Origin: Anaerolineales bacterium
GTDB lineage: Bacteria; Chloroflexota; Anaerolineae; Anaerolineales; Villigracilaceae
Reading direction: 5' to 3'
NCBI GenBank assembly: GCA_013360875.1
Contig: JABWAU010000004.1
Location: forward strand, 22,715 to 86,714
DNA: 64,000 nt
Of the stretch, positions 56,555-64,000 are shown piece by piece. Position numbers and translations under genes: made by a program. Position 1 is the stretch's first letter. Every line of letters starts with the position of its first letter. The notes under the pieces are model-generated. The model was not told the origin of the DNA, ran no database searches, and saw nothing but the letters and a program-made list of their open reading frames with translations.

Positions 56555-58636
56555 ATGATTTCCAAACTCCGAGCCTTCGCCTCCCTCTACCGAGAACTTG
56601 GTCCGCGTTGGACGCTCTTTCGCCTCGCCTACGCCTTTCGCCTCCGCACAGGACTCATTCGCCTCCAAATGCCGATGGGCGAGTGGAGTGATTATAAAAA
56701 CCTTATTTCAACCAACCCCGCTGGTCGAGTAGAGCGGGCGTTCTTCCCGCTCGTATCGAGATCACACCTAAGCAAAGCAACTTGGAATCCCCAACCCGCC
56801 ATCGCCGAAGCCAACAGGATATTGGGTGGCGAACTCAAATACTTCTCCCGCCAATACATCCAAACAGGCTTCCCTCCCAATTGGCACACTGATTATGTCA
56901 CCCTGAGCCGCTTTAGCGGCGAAGGGTCTCTACCACCGTCGTCCGAGATTCTTCGCTCCGCTCAGAATGACACCATGAAACACTGGTCGCAAATCCCTCA
57001 CGATTCCTCCACCGACATCAAATTCATCTGGGAACCGAATCGTTTTGCCTTCATCTACACCCTCGTCCGCGCCTACGCCGCCTCTCAAGACGAAAAATAC
57101 CCCGAAGCCTTCTGGACTCTCATCGAAGACTGGGCACAGCACAACCCTCCCAACACAGGTCCCAACTGGATGGATGGACAGGAGATCGCCCTGCGCCTCA
57201 TGGCATGGACGTTCGGATTCTTCCAATTCTCCAATTCTCCTTCTTCGACCCCTCAACGCAAAGAACAATTCCTCCTCTACATCGCCGCCCAAGCCGAACG
57301 CATCTACAAAAACATCGGCTACGCCATCTCCACGCGCAGCAACCACACCATCAGCGAAGCCTTCGGCTTGTGGATGGTCGGCCTGCTCTTCCCAGAACTT
57401 AAACACGCCGAAAAATATCTGTCTTTGGGAAAACGTCTCCTGGAACAAGAAGCGGCAAACCAGATCTTCCCCGATGGCACTTACTCCATGTACTCCCTCA
57501 ACTACCATCGCTTCATCCTTCATATTTATCTTTATGCAATACATTTGGGCGAAGTAAATAATTCTCCATTCTCCAATTCTCTTTACTCCTCTATTTCTTC
57601 CTCCCTCGAATACCTCTCCCACCTCATCAACCCCGAAACTGGCGAGATGCCTGCCTACGGCTCCAACGATGGCGCGCTCGTCCTGCCCCTCAACAACTGC
57701 GACTTCACCGACTACCGTCCGCTGCTGCAATTGGGCTGGTACATCACCAAAGGCGAACGGCTTTTCGAACCTGGTCCGTGGGATGAAGATTTGTTTTGGA
57801 TTTGCGGGGATTCTCTTACCGCGAAGTACGCTAAGAGCGCAAAGGAAGAAAATAATAATCTTAGCGAACTTCGCGCTTTTCGCGGTGAATCTTTCCCCAA
57901 TGGGGGAGTCTACCTCCTCCACAACACCCACTCCCACGCCCTCCTCCACTGCACGGACCACACCTCCCGCCCCTCCCACGCTGACCAGCTCCACGTGGAC
58001 TTGTGGATTCACGGTCACAATCTCGTCATTGACGCAGGAACGTACCTCTACAGCGGGGAAGGCATCTGGCGCAACGGGCTGGCGCGCACGCCTGTGCACA
58101 ACACCGTCACTGTGGACGGCAAAGACCAAATGACCCTGCTTAGTCGCTTCACATGGACGAATTGGTCAAAGGGCAAAGTTCTCAGACACGAGAAGGATCT
58201 CTGGCAGGGCGAACATGATGGCTATAAACCCGTATCCCACAAACGGACTGTCATGGCGCTCGGTGGTGATCGCTGGCTCGTGATTGACAATCTGGCGGCG
58301 AATGCCCCCCATCATTACGCGCTTCAGTGGCTGCTCGCTGATTTTCCCTTTGAGCAGAAAGATAATTTGGTTTTGCTATCGCTAAATGGAATGAAATACA
58401 AAGTACAAATTGGGATGAGCGAAGGCGATGGCAGGTTCTCCCTTGTCCGCGCCGACCCCAACTCCACGCGCGGGTGGCGGTCACGTTATTACGGTCACAA
58501 AGAACCCGCCATTTCTGTAATGCTCGAGGTGAATCAACCACAGGTCACGTTTTGGACGTTCTTTGGATTTGAGAATGATGTGATCGAAGCCGAGGGGAAT
58601 GTGTTGAAAATAAATTCAAAAATAGTTGCATCGTAG
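56555..58636 (+). CDS. Heparinase II/III-like polysaccharide lyase family protein with multiple in-frame repeat insertions
   Basis: ISTRSNHTISEAFGLWMVGLLFPEL; YSLNYHRFILHIY; HADQLHVDLWIHGHNLVIDAGTYLY; RTPVHNTVTVDGKDQ. Confidence 0.85.
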   Translation: MISKLRAFASLYRELGPRWTLFRLAYAFRLRTGLIRLQMPMGEWSDYKNLISTNPAGRVERAFFPLVSRSHLSKATWNPQPAIAEANRILGGELKYFSRQYIQTGFPPNWHTDYVTLSRFSGEGSLPPSSEILRSAQNDTMKHWSQIPHDSSTDIKFIWEPNRFAFIYTLVRAYAASQDEKYPEAFWTLIEDWAQHNPPNTGPNWMDGQEIALRLMAWTFGFFQFSNSPSSTPQRKEQFLLYIAAQAERIYKNIGYAISTRSNHTISEAFGLWMVGLLFPELKHAEKYLSLGKRLLEQEAANQIFPDGTYSMYSLNYHRFILHIYLYAIHLGEVNNSPFSNSLYSSISSSLEYLSHLINPETGEMPAYGSNDGALVLPLNNCDFTDYRPLLQLGWYITKGERLFEPGPWDEDLFWICGDSLTAKYAKSAKEENNNLSELRAFRGESFPNGGVYLLHNTHSHALLHCTDHTSRPSHADQLHVDLWIHGHNLVIDAGTYLYSGEGIWRNGLARTPVHNTVTVDGKDQMTLLSRFTWTNWSKGKVLRHEKDLWQGEHDGYKPVSHKRTVMALGGDRWLVIDNLAANAPHHYALQWLLADFPFEQKDNLVLLSLNGMKYKVQIGMSEGDGRFSLVRADPNSTRGWRSRYYGHKEPAISVMLEVNQPQVTFWTFFGFENDVIEAEGNVLKINSKIVAS
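56722..56763. repeat. 42-bp TGGTCGAGTA...TATCGAGATCA repeat, in frame
   Basis: Encodes GRVERAFFPLVSRS; same family as the segment nested in 841..948. Confidence 0.65.
56896..56972. repeat. TGTCACCCTGAG...CTCAGAATGACA palindromic repeat, in frame
   Basis: Inverted termini; encodes VTLSRFSGEGSLPPSSEILRSAQNDT. Confidence 0.85.
57816..57889. repeat. TTACCGCGAAG...CGCGGTGAA palindromic repeat, in frame
   Basis: ttaccgcgaagtacgctaagagcgcaaagg...cttagcgaacttcgcgcttttcgcggtgaa; encodes LTAKYAKSAKEENNNLSELRAFRGE. Confidence 0.85.
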
Positions 58637-58723
58637 GGGCGGGGTCGTCCCGCCCCAGAGCGTCGGTTACGCTTCGGCGTAGGCGGATGTTCTCTAACGT
58701 CCGCCCAACCTTGCGCTGTAATG
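58637..58723. repeat. Mosaic intergenic repeat
   Basis: GGGGCGGG-GTCG-TCCCGCCCC hairpin, then GGCGTAGGCGGATGTTCTCTAACGTCCGCC and AACCTTGCGCTGTAATG (inverse of CATTGCAGCGCAAGGTT at ~28859). Confidence 0.6.
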
Positions 58724-59326
58724 TTAAGCGGTATCAACCTTCCCTGAGTCTGAAGCGGGTTTTTCATCCAGCTGCCACTCCATCCACACAGGCTGGACGT
58801 TGTCGGGAATCACCGTGTACGCCTGCCCAACGGGAATTCCCTTGTCGCGGCAAATTGCCGTCGCAATGGATAGACCATGCGAGACGACCAGCACATTCTC
58901 GCGGGGATAACGGCGGGCGATGTCGTCCAGCGCGGCATAGACCCGCTCCGCCACCTCGCTGACCGTTTCCCCTCCGGGCGGGCGGACGCTGGCGGGGTCC
59001 ATCGTGCGTTGTGACCAGATTTCTGCATATCGCGCTTTGATATCCTCCACCAACACGCCCTCCCATTCGCCCTGATTGATTTCGCGCAGACGCGGTTCGA
59101 TTTGCACCGGCAAGCCAAAAGCATTGGCAATGGCTTCGGCGGTGTCGCGCGCCCGCATCAAATCGCTCGAAAAGATCGCTGCGAAGGTTTGTCCTTTTAG
59201 TTGTTCGGCAAGCGCCTTTGCCTGCGCGCGCCCCTTTTCGTTGAGCGGCACATCGCTTTGACCTTGATAACGTCCTTCGAGATTCCAATCTGTTTGACCG
59301 TGCCGAACGAGGCAGAGTTGTGTCAT
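58724..59326 (-). CDS. Histidine phosphatase (phosphoglycerate mutase-like) family protein
   Basis: LCLVRHGQTDWNLEGRYQGQSDVPLNEKGRAQAKALAEQL; VLVVSHGLSIATAI. Confidence 0.93.
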   Translation of the reverse strand: MTQLCLVRHGQTDWNLEGRYQGQSDVPLNEKGRAQAKALAEQLKGQTFAAIFSSDLMRARDTAEAIANAFGLPVQIEPRLREINQGEWEGVLVEDIKARYAEIWSQRTMDPASVRPPGGETVSEVAERVYAALDDIARRYPRENVLVVSHGLSIATAICRDKGIPVGQAYTVIPDNVQPVWMEWQLDEKPASDSGKVDTA

Positions 59327-61104
59327 TTGTGGAAACGCTCCCGATAGGCGGGGATGGTGATCATCGGCGGGCGTTCGCGTTCCGCCACCTCCTCGACTTC
59401 GAGGAAATATCCGCCTTTGGCATATTTGATCAACTTCATCGTCTTGTTGACCTCCTCGATGATGGAACGCTCGAAGCGCGGTTCGAGTTTGCGGAGCACC
59501 GTCTGGATGATGGCAAAGGACATTTTGCCCAGCGCCTCCAGTTCCTGGTTGTGATGGATGCGTTCCAGCAAATCCACCTGCGCAATGGCGCGCAGACCGT
59601 AGCGCTCGAAGATGTCAATCAGCAAGCCCGTTTCGACACCGTACCCCGAAGCGAAAGGCACTTTTTCGAGCGCCTCGCGGCGTCCCGCATATTCGCCCGA
59701 TAAAGGCTGAACGACGCCCGAAAGTTCGGGATAGAACAGATTCAACAGCGGACGCGCAGTGAGTTCGGTCACGCGCCCGCCTCCGCCCGCCTGTACCTTG
59801 TCGCCGATCTTCAAGGGACGCCGATAGAAACCCTTCACGAACTGGATGTTGCGGTTCAGCAGGAGCGGACCGATGATCCCGTACACAAAGCGCGGATGGA
59901 TGTTGATGATATCGGTGTCAATCCACGCGATGATGTCGCCTTTGGTGACGAGCAGGCTTTTCCACAAGGCTTCGCCCTTGCCGCTCCGCGCACCCAGTTC
60001 GGGGAGCAGGCGCTGATGGATGTACACCGGCACGCCCAGCCCCCGCGCAATTTGACGCGTGCGGTCGGTGGAGTTCGAGTCGAGCAGCACGATTTCATCG
60101 AGCAGGGGATATTTTTCCATCAACGTCTTCTTCACCGTGCGGATGACCTTGCCGACCGTCGCCTCCTCGTTCAGAGCGGGAAGTGCCAGACTGATGGTGA
60201 AGCCCTGCTTTTCCTTGAGCGCCAGCAGGTCTCGCAGGTTGGAAAATTCCTCGGCGTGGAAGGTGTTCTCCGCAAACCATTTATCCACGAGGACGGAAAT
60301 TGCCTTCGCGCCCGCGCCCTCATCCAGCATCGTTTCAGACATCGGGCGGCGCGTCTTGACGAGAATCAGGTTGGCAGATGATTCGGCGATCAGTTTCTCC
60401 GCAACCGGCCCAATCATCGTTCCGCCCGCAGTTTTGCCCGCTGTCGTCCCAAGCACTATCGTGTCGTATTGACGGGATTCCTCGAGGATGATTGAAACCG
60501 CATCATCGGTCGTGATCGAACGCAGGTTCGCTTCGGGGATTTGCGCGAGGATGGATTTCATACCCTTGAACGGCGCATCCGTTGCCGCGCCCGTCAGCGC
60601 AATGTGCAGAACATCCAATTGTTTCGAATGCAGACTCATGCCAATCTGCAGCGCCAGCTCGGCAAACGGTCCGCCGCGCGCCAAAACTACTGTCCGTTCC
60701 GGCGTGGCGCTGAAACTCCCGCGCACGATGGCAGTGTTGCAGACCGGGTTGACAAGGATCTTCGAGATCGAATCGCCCCAGATCGTCATCCCGTCCTTCC
60801 ATTCCAGCACGAGCAGATCGGGCTCCTCGTCAGCAATGACGCCCTGCAGGTCTTTCCACGGCGTGGGCGAAACGATAACTGTGGATTTGAAACGCACATT
60901 CGTATCGCTCAGCGACATCAACCGTTTGCGCAGCGCCCTTGCCTGTTGCGTTCCTGCACTGATGGGTTGCCCTCGTTTGATAGATACGACGCCGACCAAC
61001 ATCACCTCCTCGGCGATGCGATGCGCGGCATGAAACGCATTCTGCCCATCGTTCCCCAAACCAATTGGGACGAGCGCCAGTTTGATATTGCGTGTCTTTG
61101 TCAT
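59323..61104 (-). CDS. Glucosyl-3-phosphoglycerate synthase-like GT with two N-terminal Usp-like domains
   Basis: FTISLALPALNEEATVGKVIRTVKKTL; LLDSNSTDRTRQIARGLGVPVYIH...; GRVTELTARPLLNLFYPELSGVVQPLSGEYAGRRE; N-terminal Usp-like DTIVLGTTAGKTAGGTMIGPVAEKLIAESSANLILVK. Confidence 0.85.
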   Translation of the reverse strand: MTKTRNIKLALVPIGLGNDGQNAFHAAHRIAEEVMLVGVVSIKRGQPISAGTQQARALRKRLMSLSDTNVRFKSTVIVSPTPWKDLQGVIADEEPDLLVLEWKDGMTIWGDSISKILVNPVCNTAIVRGSFSATPERTVVLARGGPFAELALQIGMSLHSKQLDVLHIALTGAATDAPFKGMKSILAQIPEANLRSITTDDAVSIILEESRQYDTIVLGTTAGKTAGGTMIGPVAEKLIAESSANLILVKTRRPMSETMLDEGAGAKAISVLVDKWFAENTFHAEEFSNLRDLLALKEKQGFTISLALPALNEEATVGKVIRTVKKTLMEKYPLLDEIVLLDSNSTDRTRQIARGLGVPVYIHQRLLPELGARSGKGEALWKSLLVTKGDIIAWIDTDIINIHPRFVYGIIGPLLLNRNIQFVKGFYRRPLKIGDKVQAGGGGRVTELTARPLLNLFYPELSGVVQPLSGEYAGRREALEKVPFASGYGVETGLLIDIFERYGLRAIAQVDLLERIHHNQELEALGKMSFAIIQTVLRKLEPRFERSIIEEVNKTMKLIKYAKGGYFLEVEEVAERERPPMITIPAYRERFHK

Positions 61105-62327
61105 TGATTTACCTCTTCGAGTAATGGCGCGATGTGACGTACATAGATTTGTTCCCACGCATAGCCGCGTTTCGCACGGCGCGCCCAGCGGGACGTGAAC
61201 TCCGCTTCCAACCGGACCTTGACCTGCCTCGCCACCCCAGGCGGATCTGCCTCTGGAGCAAAGTACGTCACGTCCTCCCCGCCCAGTTCACGCAGAACGG
61301 GAATATCGGCGCAGAAGACCGGCATTTTGCTGAACGCTGCTTCGATGATGGGAATCCCGAACCCCTCCTCCTGGCTGGGGAAGAACAACGCATCGGCAAG
61401 GCGGTAAAAATCTGCGATGACCGCATCGGGCATAAACTCAGCCGTGACCTCCGCGAGAAAATGCGCCGCGCCCTGCAATTGCAATTCATCGCGCAGGGCA
61501 AACAACTTTTTCTTGTAGGCTTGGTTCGCAGGGTTGTGCGGACCTTCGGGTCCCGTGACAAGCAGCATGGCTCGCGGCAACTCCCTGCGCAGTTCCGCGA
61601 GGACGCGCAATGCCAGCTCGATGTTCTTGCGCGGCGTCAGGCGCACTGGCAAAAGCAGCAGTGGCTCTGCCTCCAGCAGGTTCAAGCGTTCCATGAACTC
61701 AACGGTTTGCGGTTCGAGTTTGAAAAAGGCTTCGATGTCCACGCCGTTGGGGATGACGCGGATCGAGCTGTTTGTAATCCCCAGCAGTTCGGAAAGTTCC
61801 CGCCTCCGCAACTCTGAAACAACAACCTGAGTGACGCCCTCCCACTGCGTGCGCAGCAAATCCCAGGGGTAGCCCTCGTGCAGTTCGTGACGATAGCGCG
61901 GCGTCGTCCATGCCAGGTCGTGATGCCAGAGAATCAGGCGAGGAAAACGCGGCGTCTGATAAATCTCGTGCAGGGCGGCGGTCAACGCCAGGTTCTTGTG
62001 CAGCGAGGCGACGTTGTGCGCGATCAATACATCGTACCCAGCCAGCGCTTCTAGCAAGTCCCTTTTGATTGACTCCCGCAGTTCCTCGAAGATGGGCGTG
62101 CGCTTGCCGGCATCGAGAAACCCTTTGACTTCCAGCACATCGGGGTGACGCGAGTCGCAGCGCGGCAGAATGCGTATGCCGATGCGTTCGTCGAAGACCT
62201 CGCCGCGCCCTGCCAGGATGGTCACTTCATGCCCTGCCTTCGTCATCAGGCTGGCGTGGTGCGCGAGGACGCTTTCCACGCCTCCCACGATGGGCGGCGA
62301 AGAATAATGCAGCAGCGCAATTTTCAT
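61101..62327 (-). CDS. GT4-family glycosyltransferase
   Basis: MKIALLHYSSPPIVGGVESVLAHHASLMTKAGHEV; VRLTPRKNIELALRVLAEL; FFPSQEEGFGIPIIEAAFSKMPVFCADIPVLRELGG. Confidence 0.9.
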   Translation of the reverse strand: MKIALLHYSSPPIVGGVESVLAHHASLMTKAGHEVTILAGRGEVFDERIGIRILPRCDSRHPDVLEVKGFLDAGKRTPIFEELRESIKRDLLEALAGYDVLIAHNVASLHKNLALTAALHEIYQTPRFPRLILWHHDLAWTTPRYRHELHEGYPWDLLRTQWEGVTQVVVSELRRRELSELLGITNSSIRVIPNGVDIEAFFKLEPQTVEFMERLNLLEAEPLLLLPVRLTPRKNIELALRVLAELRRELPRAMLLVTGPEGPHNPANQAYKKKLFALRDELQLQGAAHFLAEVTAEFMPDAVIADFYRLADALFFPSQEEGFGIPIIEAAFSKMPVFCADIPVLRELGGEDVTYFAPEADPPGVARQVKVRLEAEFTSRWARRAKRGYAWEQIYVRHIAPLLEEVNQ

Positions 62328-63664
62328 ACCGTCTCTCCGAAGCAATCTGCCAGCAGCAACGCCAGGTGGTTATGCAGCATGGTAAATGAGTAATACCGCT
62401 TCGCCAGTTCGTAGTTATGCTCGGCGTGTTGGGCGGTTTCCTCAGGATGTCTCAGGGCGTAGCGCGTTTCCTCCAGCGTTGCGCTGCTGATGAAACCGTC
62501 GAACTCGATGACCTTGAAGCCCTTCGGCTTGATGTCCGCTTCGTAGATGGAGTAATTGTTGACCACCAGCGGACGTTTGTAGTAAATCGCTTCGAGGAAG
62601 GCGTTGCCGAAGCCTTCGAGTGTGGAAGGATAGGTGACGAGGTCGGCTTTTTGATACACGTCTCCCAGCGAGTAGATTTTTCTCCCGTCTGAGGTGACGC
62701 CTCGCGCCTCGCCGATGATGTCGGACTCGAACCGCACCACCACGTCGAGCAGCCTGGCAAACTCACGCACGCGCTTTTCGTAGTCGGTGCCTTCGTCTCC
62801 CGCGGCGTGCGAGATGACCAGTTCGGCGGGCAAACCGATGCGCCGCGTCAATTCGATGGCGTGTTCGATGCCCTTGCGCTGGATGATGCGCGTCGGCTGG
62901 AGAAAAAGATATTGATCGGGAGCCAGCCCGAGGTCCGCGCGAAGCGTTTCGGTGTAGCCGTCGGAGGGCGGGGGAGGCGAGTCGAAATCCATCACGTTGG
63001 GGATGACCATCGAGTTGACGCCCTTCCGCCAGGCGAGTTGATGCGCTTGCAGCGAGTTGATGACCACATGCCGCACCGCTGGCAGGTCGGGCGGGAAGGC
63101 GGCAGCGATGTAATCATGCACCGAGTTGTTCATGAAGCGCTGGCGTTCCCAATAGAAATCATGATGGTGCGCGATGACAGGATAGCCCGTCTCGGCGACG
63201 AATTCGGTGATGGCAAGCCCCAACGGGATGTTGAGCGGAATGGTCAAAGCATTTTCGACGATGAGCAGTTCGAGTTTGAACTTGTGAGCAAATTTGTAGA
63301 GTTCCTCCTTGAGGTAGAAGCGCAGTTCCTGAATGCGCTGGGTGACGTGCGCCGGGCGGATATAGACCGAGAAGAAATCCTGGCGGTGCACGTGAATTTC
63401 GGGGTGCATCTTGCGCCCTTCGTGCAGTTTGCCCCACGTGCCTTGATAGGCAATCTGGTTGATGGCGTCAATTTCGGGGTGACGGTAAAACGCTTCGGGA
63501 ACCACATAACTTTTCTCGGCGGGCCGGTCGCAAACGCCGCAGAAATAAAAGCACTCGTGCCCCATGCGTTCGAGAACAGTTGCCCATTTGGCTGTTTCCA
63601 GCGAGACGCCGTCGGTGCCTGCAAAGCGGGTGGAGATGAAACCGATTCTTCGTGCGGGTGTCAT
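62324..63664 (-). CDS. Glycosyltransferase (GT4-like; candidate mannosylglucosylglycerate synthase-type)
   Basis: RIGFISTRFAGTDGVSLETAKWATVLERMGHECFYFCG; PTRIIQRKGIEHAIELTRRIGLPAELVISH; VTYPSTLEGFGNAFLEAIYYKRPLVVNNYSIY. Confidence 0.75.
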   Translation of the reverse strand: MTPARRIGFISTRFAGTDGVSLETAKWATVLERMGHECFYFCGVCDRPAEKSYVVPEAFYRHPEIDAINQIAYQGTWGKLHEGRKMHPEIHVHRQDFFSVYIRPAHVTQRIQELRFYLKEELYKFAHKFKLELLIVENALTIPLNIPLGLAITEFVAETGYPVIAHHHDFYWERQRFMNNSVHDYIAAAFPPDLPAVRHVVINSLQAHQLAWRKGVNSMVIPNVMDFDSPPPPSDGYTETLRADLGLAPDQYLFLQPTRIIQRKGIEHAIELTRRIGLPAELVISHAAGDEGTDYEKRVREFARLLDVVVRFESDIIGEARGVTSDGRKIYSLGDVYQKADLVTYPSTLEGFGNAFLEAIYYKRPLVVNNYSIYEADIKPKGFKVIEFDGFISSATLEETRYALRHPEETAQHAEHNYELAKRYYSFTMLHNHLALLLADCFGETV

Positions 63665-63732
63665 GTTGTCTCCTTGCTGATAAGATGTTCCCCTGTTTCA
63701 TGAAGTAGAATAAACTTCTTACGAAAGTCTTT

Positions 63733-63811
63733 TTTTATCCACGAAGAACACGAAACAACACGAATTTTTTAAATTTTCTCTGCGTGAATCCTCGTGAAAT
63801 TCGTGGATAAA
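63733..63811. repeat. TTATCCACGAAGAACACGAA...TTCGTGGATAA dispersed palindromic repeat
   Basis: Inverted termini; related copy at 56453..56540. Confidence 0.8.
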
Positions 63812-63854
63812 GAGTTTCTTTTTTACTTATGCAAGAGGTCTAAGGTAACGCATC

Positions 63855-64000
63855 ATGCAAACGTTTTATACCACAACTCTGCGGGAACTCTACGGCGATG
63901 AACTTGCCCCTGTCGTCCATCAGCGCTTGCGTGAACTGATTCATCGTTATCGCGGACAAATCCCTCAGCCCGAAAACTCCTCGTTGACCGAACGCGACTC
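63855..64000 (+). CDS. 5' end of a GH13-like sucrose/glucosylglycerate phosphorylase-type enzyme (runs off window)
   Basis: MQTFYTTTLRELYGDELAPVVHQRLRELIHRYRGQIPQPENSSLTERD; LTERD context resembles GH13_18 N-termini. Only 48 residues visible. Confidence 0.45.
   Translation, partial: MQTFYTTTLRELYGDELAPVVHQRLRELIHRYRGQIPQPENSSLTERD

Overview
The window is a contiguous, gene-dense, high-GC bacterial chromosome segment. Its gene content and style suggest a Chloroflexota/Anaerolineae-like organism, but this is an inference because no 16S is present. Most genes are housekeeping or cell-envelope: rplI, rimO, murJ, uvrA, cstA, a panE-like reductase, pcm, DegV, VanW, LCP, a Ser/Thr kinase beside an FHA-wHTH regulator, and two ECF sigma factors (one followed by a DUF5667/DUF5666-type protein). 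One ncRNA can be read directly: a bacterial small SRP RNA on the minus strand (47579..47680), with a sigma70-like promoter spaced 17 nt. The most notable items are: (1) a compact locus (13618..16615, minus) with two ArsA/Get3-like ATPases and three paralogous ~90-aa proteins, in which one ATPase carries a natural Asp->Asn change at the Get3 'STDPAH' switch-I position; (2) a 2280-aa surface protein (repeat modules plus SdrD-like B domains) with a complete-looking sortase domain at its own C-terminus, directly after a PATG motif; (3) several families of short palindromic repeats, many inserted in frame inside conserved genes (a spermidine-synthase-like membrane protein, UvrA, and at least three in one heparinase-like gene); (4) a translationally coupled (ATGA-overlapping) operon of two glycosyltransferases, an Usp-Usp-GpgS-like fusion and a histidine phosphatase, divergent from a GH13-like phosphorylase start, which looks like a glucosylglycerate/mannosylglucosylglycerate solute pathway. 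No CRISPR array, rRNA, convincing tRNA or transposase gene was found.
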